A stretch of 64,000 nt of DNA from Aeromonas lacus (GCF_000764665.1 NZ_JRGM01000032.1:1-64000), one strand, 5' to 3'; shown: positions 44,201 through 52,875, numbered from the stretch's first letter. Numbers and translations: made by a program. Notes: generated from the sequence alone by a model not told the origin.

Positions 44201-45090
44201 ACCTCGATACGATCGCCGACGGCACTGGCAGAGAGCTGCAACTTGTCGATCCCCTCGACCAGCTCACCCTGCTTGTATTGCACCCGGGTAACATTCACCC
44301 CTTCAAGCTGAATGGGGAATGGCAGATGGATGGCGGGCAGGATAATGGGGGCTGCCTTTGCAGTTTTTGCAACTGTCGCTCCCTTACCCTGTTTGGCAGT
44401 CTCGATGCTGGCCTTGTCGGTGCGAGCAACCGCAGCCCCGGCTTGCTGCTCGTTAGCACTCTTATCTTTAGCGCTCTTGGCGTTAACGGGCTTGGCGTTC
44501 GCCGTGGCTGGCTGTTTGGCGGAGCTGGCCCCTGCGTTGGCGGGCGCCGAGTCATCCAGTGTCACCTTCAGGTCATCGAGCACGGGCCCGCGCACGATCA
44601 GCCCCTTGCGATTGAGGGTGGCGCCGATATCGAGGGATCCCAGCGTCACGGCAACACCGGGTACCGCCAGATCGAGGTCAGCCACCTTGAGGCTGTCGAT
44701 CTGAATTTTGAGGGGGAGCGGATGCCAGACAAAAGGCTCCGACGGCTCTTCCGGGGCAGGCTCCGAGTCGGCCACCTTCACCACCGGATGGGTCACCTCA
44801 AGAGATTTGATCCAGAGTTTGCCCTGCAGCAGTTTGCCAAGATCCCAGTCGAGCACGGCGCGATCGACGGTGACATCCACCAGCTCATCCTGCCAACCCG
44901 CCCCTTCCAGAGTCCAACCATAGCCAAGCTGGCCCGCCACCAACTCCCCCTTGAGGGAGGGCTGCGCCGCCCTGGCCTGTTGCCACAACCACTTGTTGCC
45001 CTGATGGGTGAATCCCAGCAGGCTGACGCCGATGAGCAGCAGGAAAATCAGCCCCATCAGCCAGAGAAAAATGCGTTTTACCCAGATCAT
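41239..45090 (-). CDS. tamB: Translocation and assembly module inner-membrane protein TamB
   Basis: 1283 aa; E. coli TamB has 1259. One N-terminal transmembrane anchor (residues 8-26, I-F-L-W-L-M-G-L-I-F-L-L-L-I) is followed by a very long periplasmic beta-rich body and the conserved C-terminal DUF490 domain (last 400 residues, ending V-D-I-F-Y-R-F-T-L). An Ala/Lys-rich segment near residues 180-250 looks like a disordered insert. TamB spans the periplasm and works with TamA in outer-membrane protein assembly or phospholipid transport. Its ATG overlaps the tamA stop by four bases. Confidence 0.95.
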   Translation of the reverse strand: MIWVKRIFLWLMGLIFLLLIGVSLLGFTHQGNKWLWQQARAAQPSLKGELVAGQLGYGWTLEGAGWQDELVDVTVDRAVLDWDLGKLLQGKLWIKSLEVTHPVVKVADSEPAPEEPSEPFVWHPLPLKIQIDSLKVADLDLAVPGVAVTLGSLDIGATLNRKGLIVRGPVLDDLKVTLDDSAPANAGASSAKQPATANAKPVNAKSAKDKSANEQQAGAAVARTDKASIETAKQGKGATVAKTAKAAPIILPAIHLPFPIQLEGVNVTRVQYKQGELVEGIDKLQLSASAVGDRIEVRELSLRHAMADLALKGNIRLGDDYPLAVTLDAKARKGLLDGELQGEQATLTLGGSVGKLALTLAAKGPVAANLKGSLAALDPDLPFDLALDWKSLGWPLHKPAKDEPNYRLDKGSLTAKGKLSGYQFAFNTAGKGTDVPPFKVVLEGKGDLERLSKIALQLNALKGELKLDGKLAWHKGIEWQGTTLFKGINPAELVPELKGTLAGELESRFAMNEAGHWELNLPKLKIDGKLNQYPLALKGELRGNDKMEWQIPTLSLQSGPNQLQAKGSIAPARWQLDAALDAPQLGGIYPGLKGDIKGQVKVSGNQQTPRVAADLTAGRLYYAGTNLGGITLKGNGALGARPAGELSLSVAELTQGATKLSQLLLNLNGDFNQHQLTLTMKGDPVAANLKLAGGMRGDHWRGALSELKLKTPLRRWDLTSPWDLDVDLPRQRVAMGDLCLGSQGASLCVKRSQVSAAQGSLEFALAGFDLKRLRPWLPDNFSWQAVLSADGRASWRGNQPTLHAVVRTTPGTFVTDDLKTDYQQLALGLDFERQQAAIRLDFASKQIGNIDTELLIREPAGRGLLGGQLKFDDLKLDTFAPLIPEVRSLHGVISANARFDGTLAAPLLFGQLNLSDGEVQTHSDMVTLTKLVTRLKIEGNRAELDGSMLVGKGPLALGGWLSWAKMPVTGSLTIQGKELEAQYPGMGRVKVSPDIAVSLGDETRVTGQVDIPWARILVKSLPDSAVAVSDDVTVVYDDLPPPPKQTSLPLAMKVAIRLGNDVKLEAMGLKTDVSGGINIRQDPGKPLAGNGQLVLTNGRFKAYGQNLIIKEGRILFSGPLDRPFLNIEAYRDPDTIEGQVTVGVRVTGPASKPAINVYSEPQMAQSEQLSYLLRGKGLQTGGEDGGFNGLLVAGAVSQANGVVSSIGESLGMSDVSLDTAGSGDNTQVTLSAYLLPGLQFQYGVGVFSPIAEFKLRYELLPRLYLQAMSGVAQAVDIFYRFTL

Positions 45091-46862
45091 AATTCAGGCC
45101 CCAGAGCGAAATGCAGCCGCAAGGGCTTGTCCTCTTCCGATACCCCGACCGCCAGATCCAGCCTGACCTGACCGATGGGGGTCACCCAGCGCACACCGAC
45201 ACCGGTACCAATCTTCCACGGCTCGCTGTAGTCATTGGTGGCGGTACCGCCATCCACAAACAGGGCTCCCAGCCACTTGTCGCTGAAACGATAGTTGTAC
45301 TCCATGCTGGCGACGCTGGTGTAGCGGCCACCGGTCAGCTTGCCGTCCGAGCCGGTCGGCGAGATAGTCTCGTAGCCAAAGCCGCGCACCGTCTGATCAC
45401 CACCAGTAAAGAAACGCAGAGAAGGCGGCACCAGCGAGAAGCTGTCGCCAATGATGGCCCCCTGCTCGGCACGCATCAGGAATCTGTGGTTATCCCCCAG
45501 AGTACGCAGCCACTTGCTGCGCCCCCACACCCGCATAAAGCTGATGTCGGAGCCCCAGGAGGGGTCTGAGAACTCCAGCGTCAGCTGCTGACGATCGCCC
45601 CAGTCGGGCACCAGACCACCGCGCACCCGCAGCCGCGACCAGGAGACACCGGGGATCAGCAGCAAGCTGTTCCCCTCGTCGGCACCCTGGGTATAGATTT
45701 CGTTTTCCAGCCGGATAAAGACATCCCGGTCCCAGCTCTCCGGCCGCCGCGTCCAGCGGTGCACACCGACGGTCGTCAGGTCGGAACGGGTATCGTTGTT
45801 GTCCTTGTACTGGTAACCGGTCTGGATCGAGTAGTAGTCCCGCAGCGGGTTGCCCACCGGGATCTGGTAGTCGAAGCTGAGCTCGGCCTCCGGTTGGGAG
45901 ACCTTGGCGGTGGCAAAGAGGCGGTGGCCATAGCGGTTAACCCAGGGCTTCTCCCAGGTGGCACTCATCCGCGGCCCCACGTCGGTGGCATAGCCGATAC
46001 CGGTCTCAATCTCGTGATCGACCCGGTTGTCGAGGGTCACCGAGATGGGCACCCGGTAGTTGCTCGCCTCGCTCAATACCGGCTTGATATCGACCTGACG
46101 GAACAGCTTGGTGGAGGAGACATCCTGCGACATCTCGGCCAGACGGATGGCGAGATAGGGGTCGCCGCTCTTGATGTTGATAAGCGGCCGAATCAGGTGG
46201 AGCGCTTCGGGGGTGGCGTCGTAGCGGATCTCGCCAAAGTGGTAGCGGTGACCCGACTGGAAGAGGATGTAGATCTCCGCCGTCCCCTTGTCCGGGAACA
46301 CCTTGACCTGGCTCTTGCCCAACTTGGCATCGAAGTAGCCGCGGGCCAGCCCGAGGCTGCCCAGATCCGCCTTGATCGACTCATATTTGGCATGGTTGAG
46401 GGGATCACCCTCTTTGAGCGGCAACTGATCGAGCAGGGCGCTGTAGACCTCGTCGCTGCCGGCATCCCCCTCCAGCAGAATATCGAGGCGCGAGACGATG
46501 ACCGGCTCCCCCTTGTCCACCTCGATCAGGACGTTGGACGGGGTCTTCTTGTCGCGGCTCAGGGTGATCTTGGGCTGGTAGTAACCATACACCTGCAGCG
46601 CCTTTTGCACGCTCTCGGTGATCTTGGCGCGAGCCGGACGGTATTGCCGCTCCTGATAGACGGGCAAGGCGTTGAGGTAGGCTTCAACGTTATCCTTGTT
46701 CTCCCCTTTCAACCCCTTGACCTGATAGGTGAGCTTGGCAGCCAGTGCGGGGGTGGCCATCAGCGACAGCATAAGGCCCAACCCGAGCACCAGGAGGCTA
46801 CGTCGAAGGGCTGAGCCAAAGAGCGAACTCCCTGTCAGCAGGGACGGATTGCATCCTGTCAA
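45087..46862 (-). CDS. tamA: Outer-membrane translocation and assembly protein TamA
   Basis: 591 aa as read from a TTG; E. coli TamA has 577. Signal peptide with cleavage after T-P-A-L-A-A near residue 42, three POTRA domains (about 45-280), and a 16-strand Omp85 barrel (about 285-591). The barrel has the conserved V-R-G-F-G-Y near residue 480. TamA partners with TamB. The start is uncertain: no ATG gives a full signal peptide, an in-frame stop lies just upstream, and TTG at 46862 or an internal GTG are the only sensible choices. Confidence 0.93.
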   Translation of the reverse strand: MTGCNPSLLTGSSLFGSALRRSLLVLGLGLMLSLMATPALAAKLTYQVKGLKGENKDNVEAYLNALPVYQERQYRPARAKITESVQKALQVYGYYQPKITLSRDKKTPSNVLIEVDKGEPVIVSRLDILLEGDAGSDEVYSALLDQLPLKEGDPLNHAKYESIKADLGSLGLARGYFDAKLGKSQVKVFPDKGTAEIYILFQSGHRYHFGEIRYDATPEALHLIRPLINIKSGDPYLAIRLAEMSQDVSSTKLFRQVDIKPVLSEASNYRVPISVTLDNRVDHEIETGIGYATDVGPRMSATWEKPWVNRYGHRLFATAKVSQPEAELSFDYQIPVGNPLRDYYSIQTGYQYKDNNDTRSDLTTVGVHRWTRRPESWDRDVFIRLENEIYTQGADEGNSLLLIPGVSWSRLRVRGGLVPDWGDRQQLTLEFSDPSWGSDISFMRVWGRSKWLRTLGDNHRFLMRAEQGAIIGDSFSLVPPSLRFFTGGDQTVRGFGYETISPTGSDGKLTGGRYTSVASMEYNYRFSDKWLGALFVDGGTATNDYSEPWKIGTGVGVRWVTPIGQVRLDLAVGVSEEDKPLRLHFALGPEL

Positions 46863-47358
46863 AGGTCAATATTCCTGAAAATTGGTTAAGATGGCGGAGC
46901 GGCTCACGGCACATCGGAGGCAGAGAAACGGAGCACCCCAGCAAATTGCGAGCCCTATCCTAACATAGGCACCGGCTGGCAACAGTGCGGCATCCGTGGC
47001 AAATTCACCATATCTTTGAAGACGTTGGCTACAAATCATCCGCTCGGGTACGTGCTGCCGAGCTCAAAACGCCGACCCTAGCCCTCATCTCACCCCAACG
47101 CCGCGCTCACCAGTACCACATACCCGCTACGTCCGGATTCCCGCCAGCAACGGCACGCAAAACAACATGCGACAGAATTTGTCGGCAGCCTGGTCCCACG
47201 ACGCGCTTTCGCAGCAGAATCTCGTCGAATGCGAGAGCCTCACAACACGCAACCAATTGCGGTTAAGAAATGCTCGTTCAGGGCAATCGAATTATCCCGC
47301 TCCCCTTGCCGCCCCCCCTGCCCCACACTTGAAGTCAGCAATTTAAAGGAGACACATC
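46863..47358. other. Intergenic region upstream of tamA
   Basis: 496 bases between two divergent genes. I see no convincing gene: an open frame at 46985-47266 has no ribosome binding site and a product rich in Arg, Thr and Ser with no recognisable fold. Many enteric genomes have msrA here, and no MsrA motif (G-C-F-W) is seen. The tamA and downstream promoters must lie within it. Confidence 0.7.
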
Positions 47359-47742
47359 ATGCATGCACGTAGCGAACAGATGGCTGACTATATTGCCGAT
47401 CGTCTCGAGTTCATCACCTTTCTCGCCTGTTGCAGCGCCCTGCTGGCCCTGCTGACCGGCATGAGTGGCCAGCAGGCGCTGGCCTTTACCGCACTCAACC
47501 TGCCGTTTGGCCTCGGGATCTTGCTGGCCATGGCTCTGCTGGCGCCGCTACCCGCCTACTGGCGCCTGCCGGGGATCACCTTGCTGCTGGCAGCCGGCGC
47601 CCTGATGACCATGCAACTGGGCGGCGAGTGGCTCAATCCGCTGGCCATCTGGAGCCTCTACGCCCTGCTCGGGCTGGAGATAATCTGGCAAGCACGCCCC
47701 AAAGCTGCGCTGGCGGCTGACGGACGCGGCCAATTGAGGTAA
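47359..47742 (+). CDS. Small inner-membrane protein, unknown function
   Basis: 127 aa with AAAGGAGA nine bases before the ATG. Hydrophobic segments at about 18-36, 40-62, 68-86 and 90-110 suggest four membrane helices with short loops, and both ends are polar. I recognise no family. It lies 45 bases before ppiC on the same strand, so co-transcription is likely, but that gives no functional clue. Confidence 0.7.
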   Translation: MHARSEQMADYIADRLEFITFLACCSALLALLTGMSGQQALAFTALNLPFGLGILLAMALLAPLPAYWRLPGITLLLAAGALMTMQLGGEWLNPLAIWSLYALLGLEIIWQARPKAALAADGRGQLR

Positions 47743-47787
47743 TCTTGCGCCCCCGATTTGCCAACCCCAATACCCGAGGAGCGCCCG

Positions 47788-48066
47788 ATGAAAAAAGCCT
47801 GTGCCCAGCACATTCTGGTCAAGACCGAAAAACAGTGTCTGGAGATCAAGGAGAAGATCGAAAAGGGCGCTGACTTCGGCCAGATGGCCAAGCGTTTTTC
47901 CACCTGTGCCTCTGCCAAACGCAGTGGCGATCTGGGGGAGTTCAACAAAGGGGATATGGTCAAACCCTTTGACGATGCAGTCTTCAAGGGTGAGCTGCTC
48001 AAGGTACTGGGGCCGGTGCGCACCAAGTTCGGCTTCCATCTTATCAAGGTGCTCTATCGCAACTGA
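47788..48066 (+). CDS. ppiC: Parvulin-type peptidyl-prolyl isomerase PpiC
   Basis: 92 aa; E. coli PpiC has 93. The entire protein is one rotamase domain: H-I-L-V-K-T near residue 8, F-G-Q-M-A-K-R-F-S-T-C near 31, G-D-L-G-E-F near 47, and F-G-F-H-L-I-K-V near 81. There is no signal peptide, so it is cytosolic. AGGAG lies seven bases before the chosen ATG; an upstream in-frame start has none. Confidence 0.94.
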   Translation: MKKACAQHILVKTEKQCLEIKEKIEKGADFGQMAKRFSTCASAKRSGDLGEFNKGDMVKPFDDAVFKGELLKVLGPVRTKFGFHLIKVLYRN

Positions 48067-48099
48067 TCCATACCGTCAGCGCACCCCAATCACCTTCCA

Positions 48100-48134
48100 G
48101 CGAGGCCCGTTTGCAACGGGCCTCGCGCTGTTTT
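48100..48134 (+). terminator. Terminator of ppiC
   Basis: GCGAGGCCCGTT-TGC-AACGGGCCTCGC: a perfect 12-bp stem, followed by GCTGTTTTA. It separates ppiC from the ynj-type run. Confidence 0.85.
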
Positions 48135-48255
48135 ACCGTCTCCCTTGACACATGGGCCAAAAGCCCCCTGAGCACACACGAATTTACTAACGTTATCAGG
48201 CTATTAAGTTTATTCTTCTCGGCACGTTCCGCACTTCGAGGATGGATCCCGCGCT

Positions 48256-48930
48256 ATGCCCAGCTTATACAGGTGGCCACTGCTGGCCTGGTTGCTCCCT
48301 TTGGCAGGGGCTCTTGGCAGCCGCTTTCATCTCTGGCCCTGGTGGCTCGGGTTCACCCTCTGCCTGCTTGGAGCCATCATCTCTCTGGTGTTGCTGGTGC
48401 GCCTCCCCTGGTGCCGCAGCCGACACACCAATGGCTGGGGCGCAGTGCCGCTGCTGCTGCCTCTGGCCTTTGTGATACAGGCGCTGCGCGTACCGCTGGT
48501 CAACGATGTCAGTACGGATCCTTACAACCCGCCCCTGTTGCGCTGGGCCAGCGAGCTCAGAACGGCGCAGGATCTACCGATTAATCCGGCTCCGTTGAAA
48601 GCACTTGAGGGTAAACCCGGTCCTCTCTATACCAAGGCCTCCCCGGCCGAGGTGATCACCGAAGCCCACGCCCTGATGGAGCAGCTCGGCTGGCAGGTGC
48701 GGCCAAGTCCGGATGGCCTCGATGCGGTGGCCACCACCGGCTGGTTCGGTTTTCAGGATGATGTGGCGCTGCGGGTCTTTGTCGGCCCAAGCGAAACCCG
48801 CATCGACATGCGCTCCGCCTCCCGCCAGGGGCGCAGCGACTTGGGCACCAACCGGGCACGGATCGAGGATTTTCTGATCCGCCTCAACGAGCGGCTGGGT
48901 CAGGCCTACAAACCCAATTTGAAGCAATAA
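48256..48930 (+). CDS. DUF1499 membrane protein
   Basis: 224 aa. Three hydrophobic segments (about 8-20, 27-47, 60-80) anchor it in the inner membrane. A DUF1499 domain follows at about 85-215, with V-S-T-D-x-x-N-P-P near residue 85, Y-x-x-S-P-A-E-V near 130, and the signature R-S-A-S-R-x-G-R-S-D-L-G-x-N near 182. The domain's function is unknown. It is the first gene of the run leading to ynjA-F (12 nt to ynjA), so a shared role is likely. Confidence 0.85.
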   Translation: MPSLYRWPLLAWLLPLAGALGSRFHLWPWWLGFTLCLLGAIISLVLLVRLPWCRSRHTNGWGAVPLLLPLAFVIQALRVPLVNDVSTDPYNPPLLRWASELRTAQDLPINPAPLKALEGKPGPLYTKASPAEVITEAHALMEQLGWQVRPSPDGLDAVATTGWFGFQDDVALRVFVGPSETRIDMRSASRQGRSDLGTNRARIEDFLIRLNERLGQAYKPNLKQ

Positions 48931-48941
48931 GAAGGTCATCA

Positions 48942-49523
48942 ATGCGCGTCGAGGTGAAACCCGACCGGGAATATGCCTGGTTTATCCGCCCCTTTTTCTG
49001 GCTGCAACAGCGCAACTACGGTCAGGTGCTCATTCCCGGCAAGTGCTGGGGCCGCTCACCGCGCCTGTTTGCTGCCGTCGCCACCCTCTATGGCGTCATC
49101 AACCGCAAGCGCTCCCCCATCGACCCCGTGCTGCGCTCCCTGGTGACGGTGCGGGTCTCCCAGCTCAACTGGTGCCGCTTCTGCGTCGACATCAACGCCA
49201 TGACCCTCATCAAGCGGGCGGGCTCCAGCGAGAAGGTGGAGGCACTCGCAAACTGGCGCGAAAGCCCCTTATTCGACGAGCGGGAGCGGGCCGTTCTCGA
49301 CTACACCGAGGCGATGACGGGCCTCGATGGGGTCAGCGATGAGCAGGCTGCCCGCCTCAAGCCCTGGTTCGACGACGATGCCATGGTGGAGCTGACCGGC
49401 CTCATCGCCTTCCAGAACATGTCGGCCAAGTTCAACGCCGCCCTCGATATCGCCCCGCAAGGCTTCTGCCAGCTGCCGGTGCAGCCAGTGCGTCCGGCCC
49501 AGCCGGATAGCAAGGACGCCTGA
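48942..49523 (+). CDS. ynjA: AhpD/carboxymuconolactone-decarboxylase-like protein YnjA
   Basis: 193 aa; E. coli YnjA has 182. One CMD/AhpD-like helical domain. It has N-W-C-R-F-C-V-D-I-N near residue 75, where C-x2-C matches the AhpD thiol pair, but the proton-relay His that usually follows is absent, as in YnjA. It is very similar to E. coli YnjA by eye (R-K-R-S-P-I-D-P-V, R-A-G-S-S-E-K). The likely role is thiol-based redox or peroxide chemistry, not demonstrated. The stop overlaps the next start (TGATG). Confidence 0.9.
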   Translation: MRVEVKPDREYAWFIRPFFWLQQRNYGQVLIPGKCWGRSPRLFAAVATLYGVINRKRSPIDPVLRSLVTVRVSQLNWCRFCVDINAMTLIKRAGSSEKVEALANWRESPLFDERERAVLDYTEAMTGLDGVSDEQAARLKPWFDDDAMVELTGLIAFQNMSAKFNAALDIAPQGFCQLPVQPVRPAQPDSKDA

Positions 49524-51673
49524 TGAGAGGCTCCCGCCTGCTGCTGGTGCTGGTGATGGGCTGCCTCATCGGCGCCTTTTTCGCCTTCGACCTTGGCCAC
49601 TACCTGAGCCTGCCCCAGCTGCAAGCCCGTCAGGTCGAGCTGGCCGCCCTGGTCGACCGCCATTTCGTCAGCGCCGCCCTGCTGTTCGTCGCCGTCTATG
49701 TGGTGAGCACCGCCCTCTCCCTGCCCGGCGCCAGCCTGCTTACCCTGGCCGGCAGCGCCGTGTTCGGCGTTGCCTGGGGCCTGCTGCTGGTCTCCTTTGC
49801 CAGCAGCATTGGCGCGACCCTGGCCTTTCTCAGCGCCCGCTTTCTGCTGCGCGACTGGGTCGAGCGGCGCTTTGGCGACAAGTTGGCCAGCTTGCAGGCC
49901 GGCATGAAGAAGGAAGGGGCGCTTTATCTGTTGAGCCTGCGCCTCATCCCCATCTTCCCCTTCTTTTTGGTCAACCTGCTGATGGGGCTCACCCCTATCA
50001 GAGTCAGCACCTACTACTGGGTGAGCCAGCTTGGCATGCTGCCCGGCACCTTCGTCTACGTGCTGGCGGGGAGCGAGCTTGCCAACCTCACCAGCACCGG
50101 CAATATCCTCTCCCCCGGCCTGATGGTGGCGCTGACCCTGCTCGGGCTGATGCCGATGCTGCTCAAGAGCCTGCAGCGGCGCCTCGCCCTGCATCGGCTA
50201 CACGCCCCCTACCGCAAGCCGACACGCTATGACTACAACCTGCTGGTGATTGGCGCCGGGGCCGGCGGTCTGGTCACCAGCTATATTGCCGCGGCGGTGA
50301 AGGCCAAGGTGGCGCTCATCGAGAAGCACAAGATGGGAGGCGATTGCCTCAACAGCGGCTGCGTTCCCTCCAAGTCACTGATCCGAAGTGCCCGCTTTGC
50401 CGCAGAGCAGCGCCGGGCCAGTGAACTGGGTTTTGACCCGAGCAAAACCTGCGCCGATTTTGCCGCCGTGATGGAGCGGGTCGCCCGCGTCATCAAGGAG
50501 GTCGAACCCCATGACTCGGTGGCGCGCTATGAAGGACTTGGAGTGGAGTGCATCGAAGGGGAGGCGCGGCTGGTCTCTCCCTGGCAGGTGGAGGTGAACG
50601 GTCAGCGCCTTGCCAGCCGCCATATCGTGCTTGCCACCGGCGCCCGGCCGCTAGTGCCCAAGCTGCCGGGCCTTGAGCAGGTACCTTACCTCACCTCCGA
50701 CACTCTCTGGCAACTGCGCACTGCGCCGCGCCAGCTGCTGGTGCTGGGCGGCGGCCCCATAGGCTGCGAGCTGGCCCAAAGTTTTACCCTGCTAGGTGTG
50801 CCCGTTACCTTGGTAGAGCTCTCGGATCAGCTGCTGCCCCGCGAAGAGCGGGAGGTGGCCGAGCTGTTGGCGGATCAGCTGGCCCGCGACGGCGTACGGG
50901 TGCTCACCGGCTGGCGTGCCGAGCGAGCCGACTATCTGCCTGCGGCTGAGGATCTCCCCATCCGGCTGCAACTGCGCCGGGGCGACGAAACGCAAACCAT
51001 TGCAGGGGATCAGCTGCTGTTGGCTCTGGGTCGGGTCGCCAACGTCAGCGGCTTCGGGCTCGAAGAGCTGGGGGTGGAGCTGGCTCCGAACGGCACGGTA
51101 GCGGTCGATGGCTTCCTTGCCACCAACTACCCCAGCATTCTGGCGGTGGGGGACGTAGCGGGCCCTTACCAGCTCACCCATGCCGCCGCCCATCAGGCTT
51201 GGTATGCCGCGGTCAACGCCCTGTTCAGTTCGTTCAAGCGCTTTCGGGCCGACTATCGGGTCATGCCGGCCGCCATCTACACCACGCCGGAGATTGCCCG
51301 GGTCGGCCTCAACCAGAAAGAGGCCAGGGCGCAGGGCATCCCCTTCGAGCTGACCCGCTTCGAGCTGGCCGAGCTGGACAGAGCCATCGCTGACAGCGAG
51401 CGTCAGGGCTTTATCGAGGTACTCACCGTACCCGGCAAGGATCAGATCCTGGGTGCCACCATAGTGGGCACTCACGCCGGCGAGCGGATCGCCGAGTTCG
51501 TGCTCGCCATGCGCCATGGCTTGGGCCTTGGCAAGATCCTCGGCACCATCCACGCCTATCCCACCCTGATGGAGGGGAACAAATACGTGGCGGGTGAATG
51601 GAAACGGGCCCACCAGCCCACCCGGGTGCTGACCCTGCTGGCCCGTTATCACCGCTGGCGCCGTGGCGCCTGA
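49523..51673 (+). CDS. VTT-domain / flavin disulfide reductase fusion protein
   Basis: 716 aa. Residues 1-225 hold five or six membrane helices with a TVP38/TMEM64 (VTT, DedA-superfamily) domain: G-A-S-L-L-T-L-A-G-S-A-V-F-G near 70 and R-L-I-P-I-F-P-F near 138. From residue 232 there is a MerA/LpdA-like reductase: G-A-G-A-G-G near 245, redox Cys 275 and 280 in G-G-D-C-L-N-S-G-C-V-P, a second G-G-G-P-I-G-C-E near 412, and A-V-G-D-V near 535. The C-terminal H-x-H-P-T of lipoamide-type enzymes reads H-A-Y-P-T here. In E. coli separate VTT genes ydjX and ydjZ sit at this locus. Confidence 0.9.
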   Translation: MRGSRLLLVLVMGCLIGAFFAFDLGHYLSLPQLQARQVELAALVDRHFVSAALLFVAVYVVSTALSLPGASLLTLAGSAVFGVAWGLLLVSFASSIGATLAFLSARFLLRDWVERRFGDKLASLQAGMKKEGALYLLSLRLIPIFPFFLVNLLMGLTPIRVSTYYWVSQLGMLPGTFVYVLAGSELANLTSTGNILSPGLMVALTLLGLMPMLLKSLQRRLALHRLHAPYRKPTRYDYNLLVIGAGAGGLVTSYIAAAVKAKVALIEKHKMGGDCLNSGCVPSKSLIRSARFAAEQRRASELGFDPSKTCADFAAVMERVARVIKEVEPHDSVARYEGLGVECIEGEARLVSPWQVEVNGQRLASRHIVLATGARPLVPKLPGLEQVPYLTSDTLWQLRTAPRQLLVLGGGPIGCELAQSFTLLGVPVTLVELSDQLLPREEREVAELLADQLARDGVRVLTGWRAERADYLPAAEDLPIRLQLRRGDETQTIAGDQLLLALGRVANVSGFGLEELGVELAPNGTVAVDGFLATNYPSILAVGDVAGPYQLTHAAAHQAWYAAVNALFSSFKRFRADYRVMPAAIYTTPEIARVGLNQKEARAQGIPFELTRFELAELDRAIADSERQGFIEVLTVPGKDQILGATIVGTHAGERIAEFVLAMRHGLGLGKILGTIHAYPTLMEGNKYVAGEWKRAHQPTRVLTLLARYHRWRRGA

Positions 51674-51690
51674 CAACCAGAGAAACTTTG

Positions 51691-52875
51691 ATGCTCAAGC
51701 CATTTTCACTGTTCAGGCGCCGAGTGGCCCATCTGCTTTGCGCCCTGCCACTGCTGGCCAGCGGCCCGTTGTTTGCCAGCCCTGATAACAACTGGCAACA
51801 GACCCTTGAGGAGGCGAAAGGGCAGACCGTCTACTTCAACGCCTGGGGCGGCAGCCCGGAGATCAACGCCTATCTGGTGTGGGCCGGGCAGGAGCTGGCG
51901 CGCGACTATCAGGTCAAGCTGGTGCAGGTGAAGGTGGATGACATCGCCCAGAGCGTCAGCCAGCTGCTGGCCAACAAGCAGGCGGGCAAGCAAGCTGGCG
52001 GCCCCATCGACCTGCTCTGGGTCAACGGCGAGAACTTCAAGGCGCTCAAGGAGCAGGGGCTGCTCGGCGCCCCCTTTACTCAGGAGCTGCCCAACATGGC
52101 GCAGGTAGACCATAGTCTGCCGGTGAGTGAAGACTTCACCCTGCCGGTAGAGGGACTGGAGGCCCCCTGGGGCATAGGCCAGCTCAATCTGATGGTCGAT
52201 ACCGAAGAGGTCGCCAGCCCGCCCACCTCAGCAGTAACTCTGCTTGCGTGGGCCAAGGCCCATCCCGGCCGCTTCACCTATCCCAAGCCGCCCCAGTTCC
52301 ATGGCTCCAGCTTTCTCAAGCAGATCCTGCTGGAATTGACGCCAAACCCCGCCCCCCTCTATCGGGAAGCGACCGAAAGCGATTTTGCCAAGCTCACCGC
52401 CCCGCTCTGGGCCTGGCTCGATGAGTTGCACCCGACACTCTGGCGCAAGGGCAAGCTGTTCCCCAACAGCGCCGCCGAAACCCGCCAGCTACTCGATGAT
52501 GGCGAGCTGGCGATGGCCATCAGCTTCAACCCGCAGGAGGCGCAGAGCGCCGCCCAGATTGGCGCCCTGCCCCCCAGTGTGGAAGCGATTGCCATGGAGA
52601 AAGGGGCGCTTACCAACAGCCATTTTCTCGCCATCCCCTTCAACGCCAACGCCCGCGCGGGGGCCAAGGTGGTCGCCAACTTCCTGCTAAGCCCTGCCGC
52701 TCAGGCGCGCAAGGCTGATCCGGCGTACTGGGGCGATCCCAGCGTGCTGCGCAGCGATGCCCTGCCGGACTCCGCCAAGGGACAACCCGCACTGCGCTTC
52801 AAATCAGTGGCAGAGCCCCACCCCAGTTGGCAGCTCAGGCTCGAAGCCGCCTGGGCCGAGCGCTACGGCCACTGA
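51691..52875 (+). CDS. ynjB: ABC transporter substrate-binding protein YnjB
   Basis: 394 aa; E. coli YnjB has 388. Signal peptide 1-30 (cleavage after G-P-L-F-A). The mature part starts N-W-Q-Q-T-L-E-E-A and has N-A-W-G-G-S-P-E-I-N near residue 51 and D-L-L-W-V-N-G-E-N-F near 108, the YnjB pattern in the extracellular binding-protein family 1. It should deliver an unknown solute to YnjC-YnjD. The chosen ATG is 17 bases after the fusion gene; its stop overlaps the ynjC start (TGATG). Confidence 0.92.
   Translation: MLKPFSLFRRRVAHLLCALPLLASGPLFASPDNNWQQTLEEAKGQTVYFNAWGGSPEINAYLVWAGQELARDYQVKLVQVKVDDIAQSVSQLLANKQAGKQAGGPIDLLWVNGENFKALKEQGLLGAPFTQELPNMAQVDHSLPVSEDFTLPVEGLEAPWGIGQLNLMVDTEEVASPPTSAVTLLAWAKAHPGRFTYPKPPQFHGSSFLKQILLELTPNPAPLYREATESDFAKLTAPLWAWLDELHPTLWRKGKLFPNSAAETRQLLDDGELAMAISFNPQEAQSAAQIGALPPSVEAIAMEKGALTNSHFLAIPFNANARAGAKVVANFLLSPAAQARKADPAYWGDPSVLRSDALPDSAKGQPALRFKSVAEPHPSWQLRLEAAWAERYGH

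Noticed and set aside
43420-45171. 583-codon open frame opposite the other part of tamB
   Set aside because: It is antisense to tamB, with no start signal and no recognisable domain.
46985-47266. 93-codon open frame upstream of tamA's neighbour
   Set aside because: It has no ribosome binding site and unusual composition, and I saw no family signature; it is treated as intergenic.
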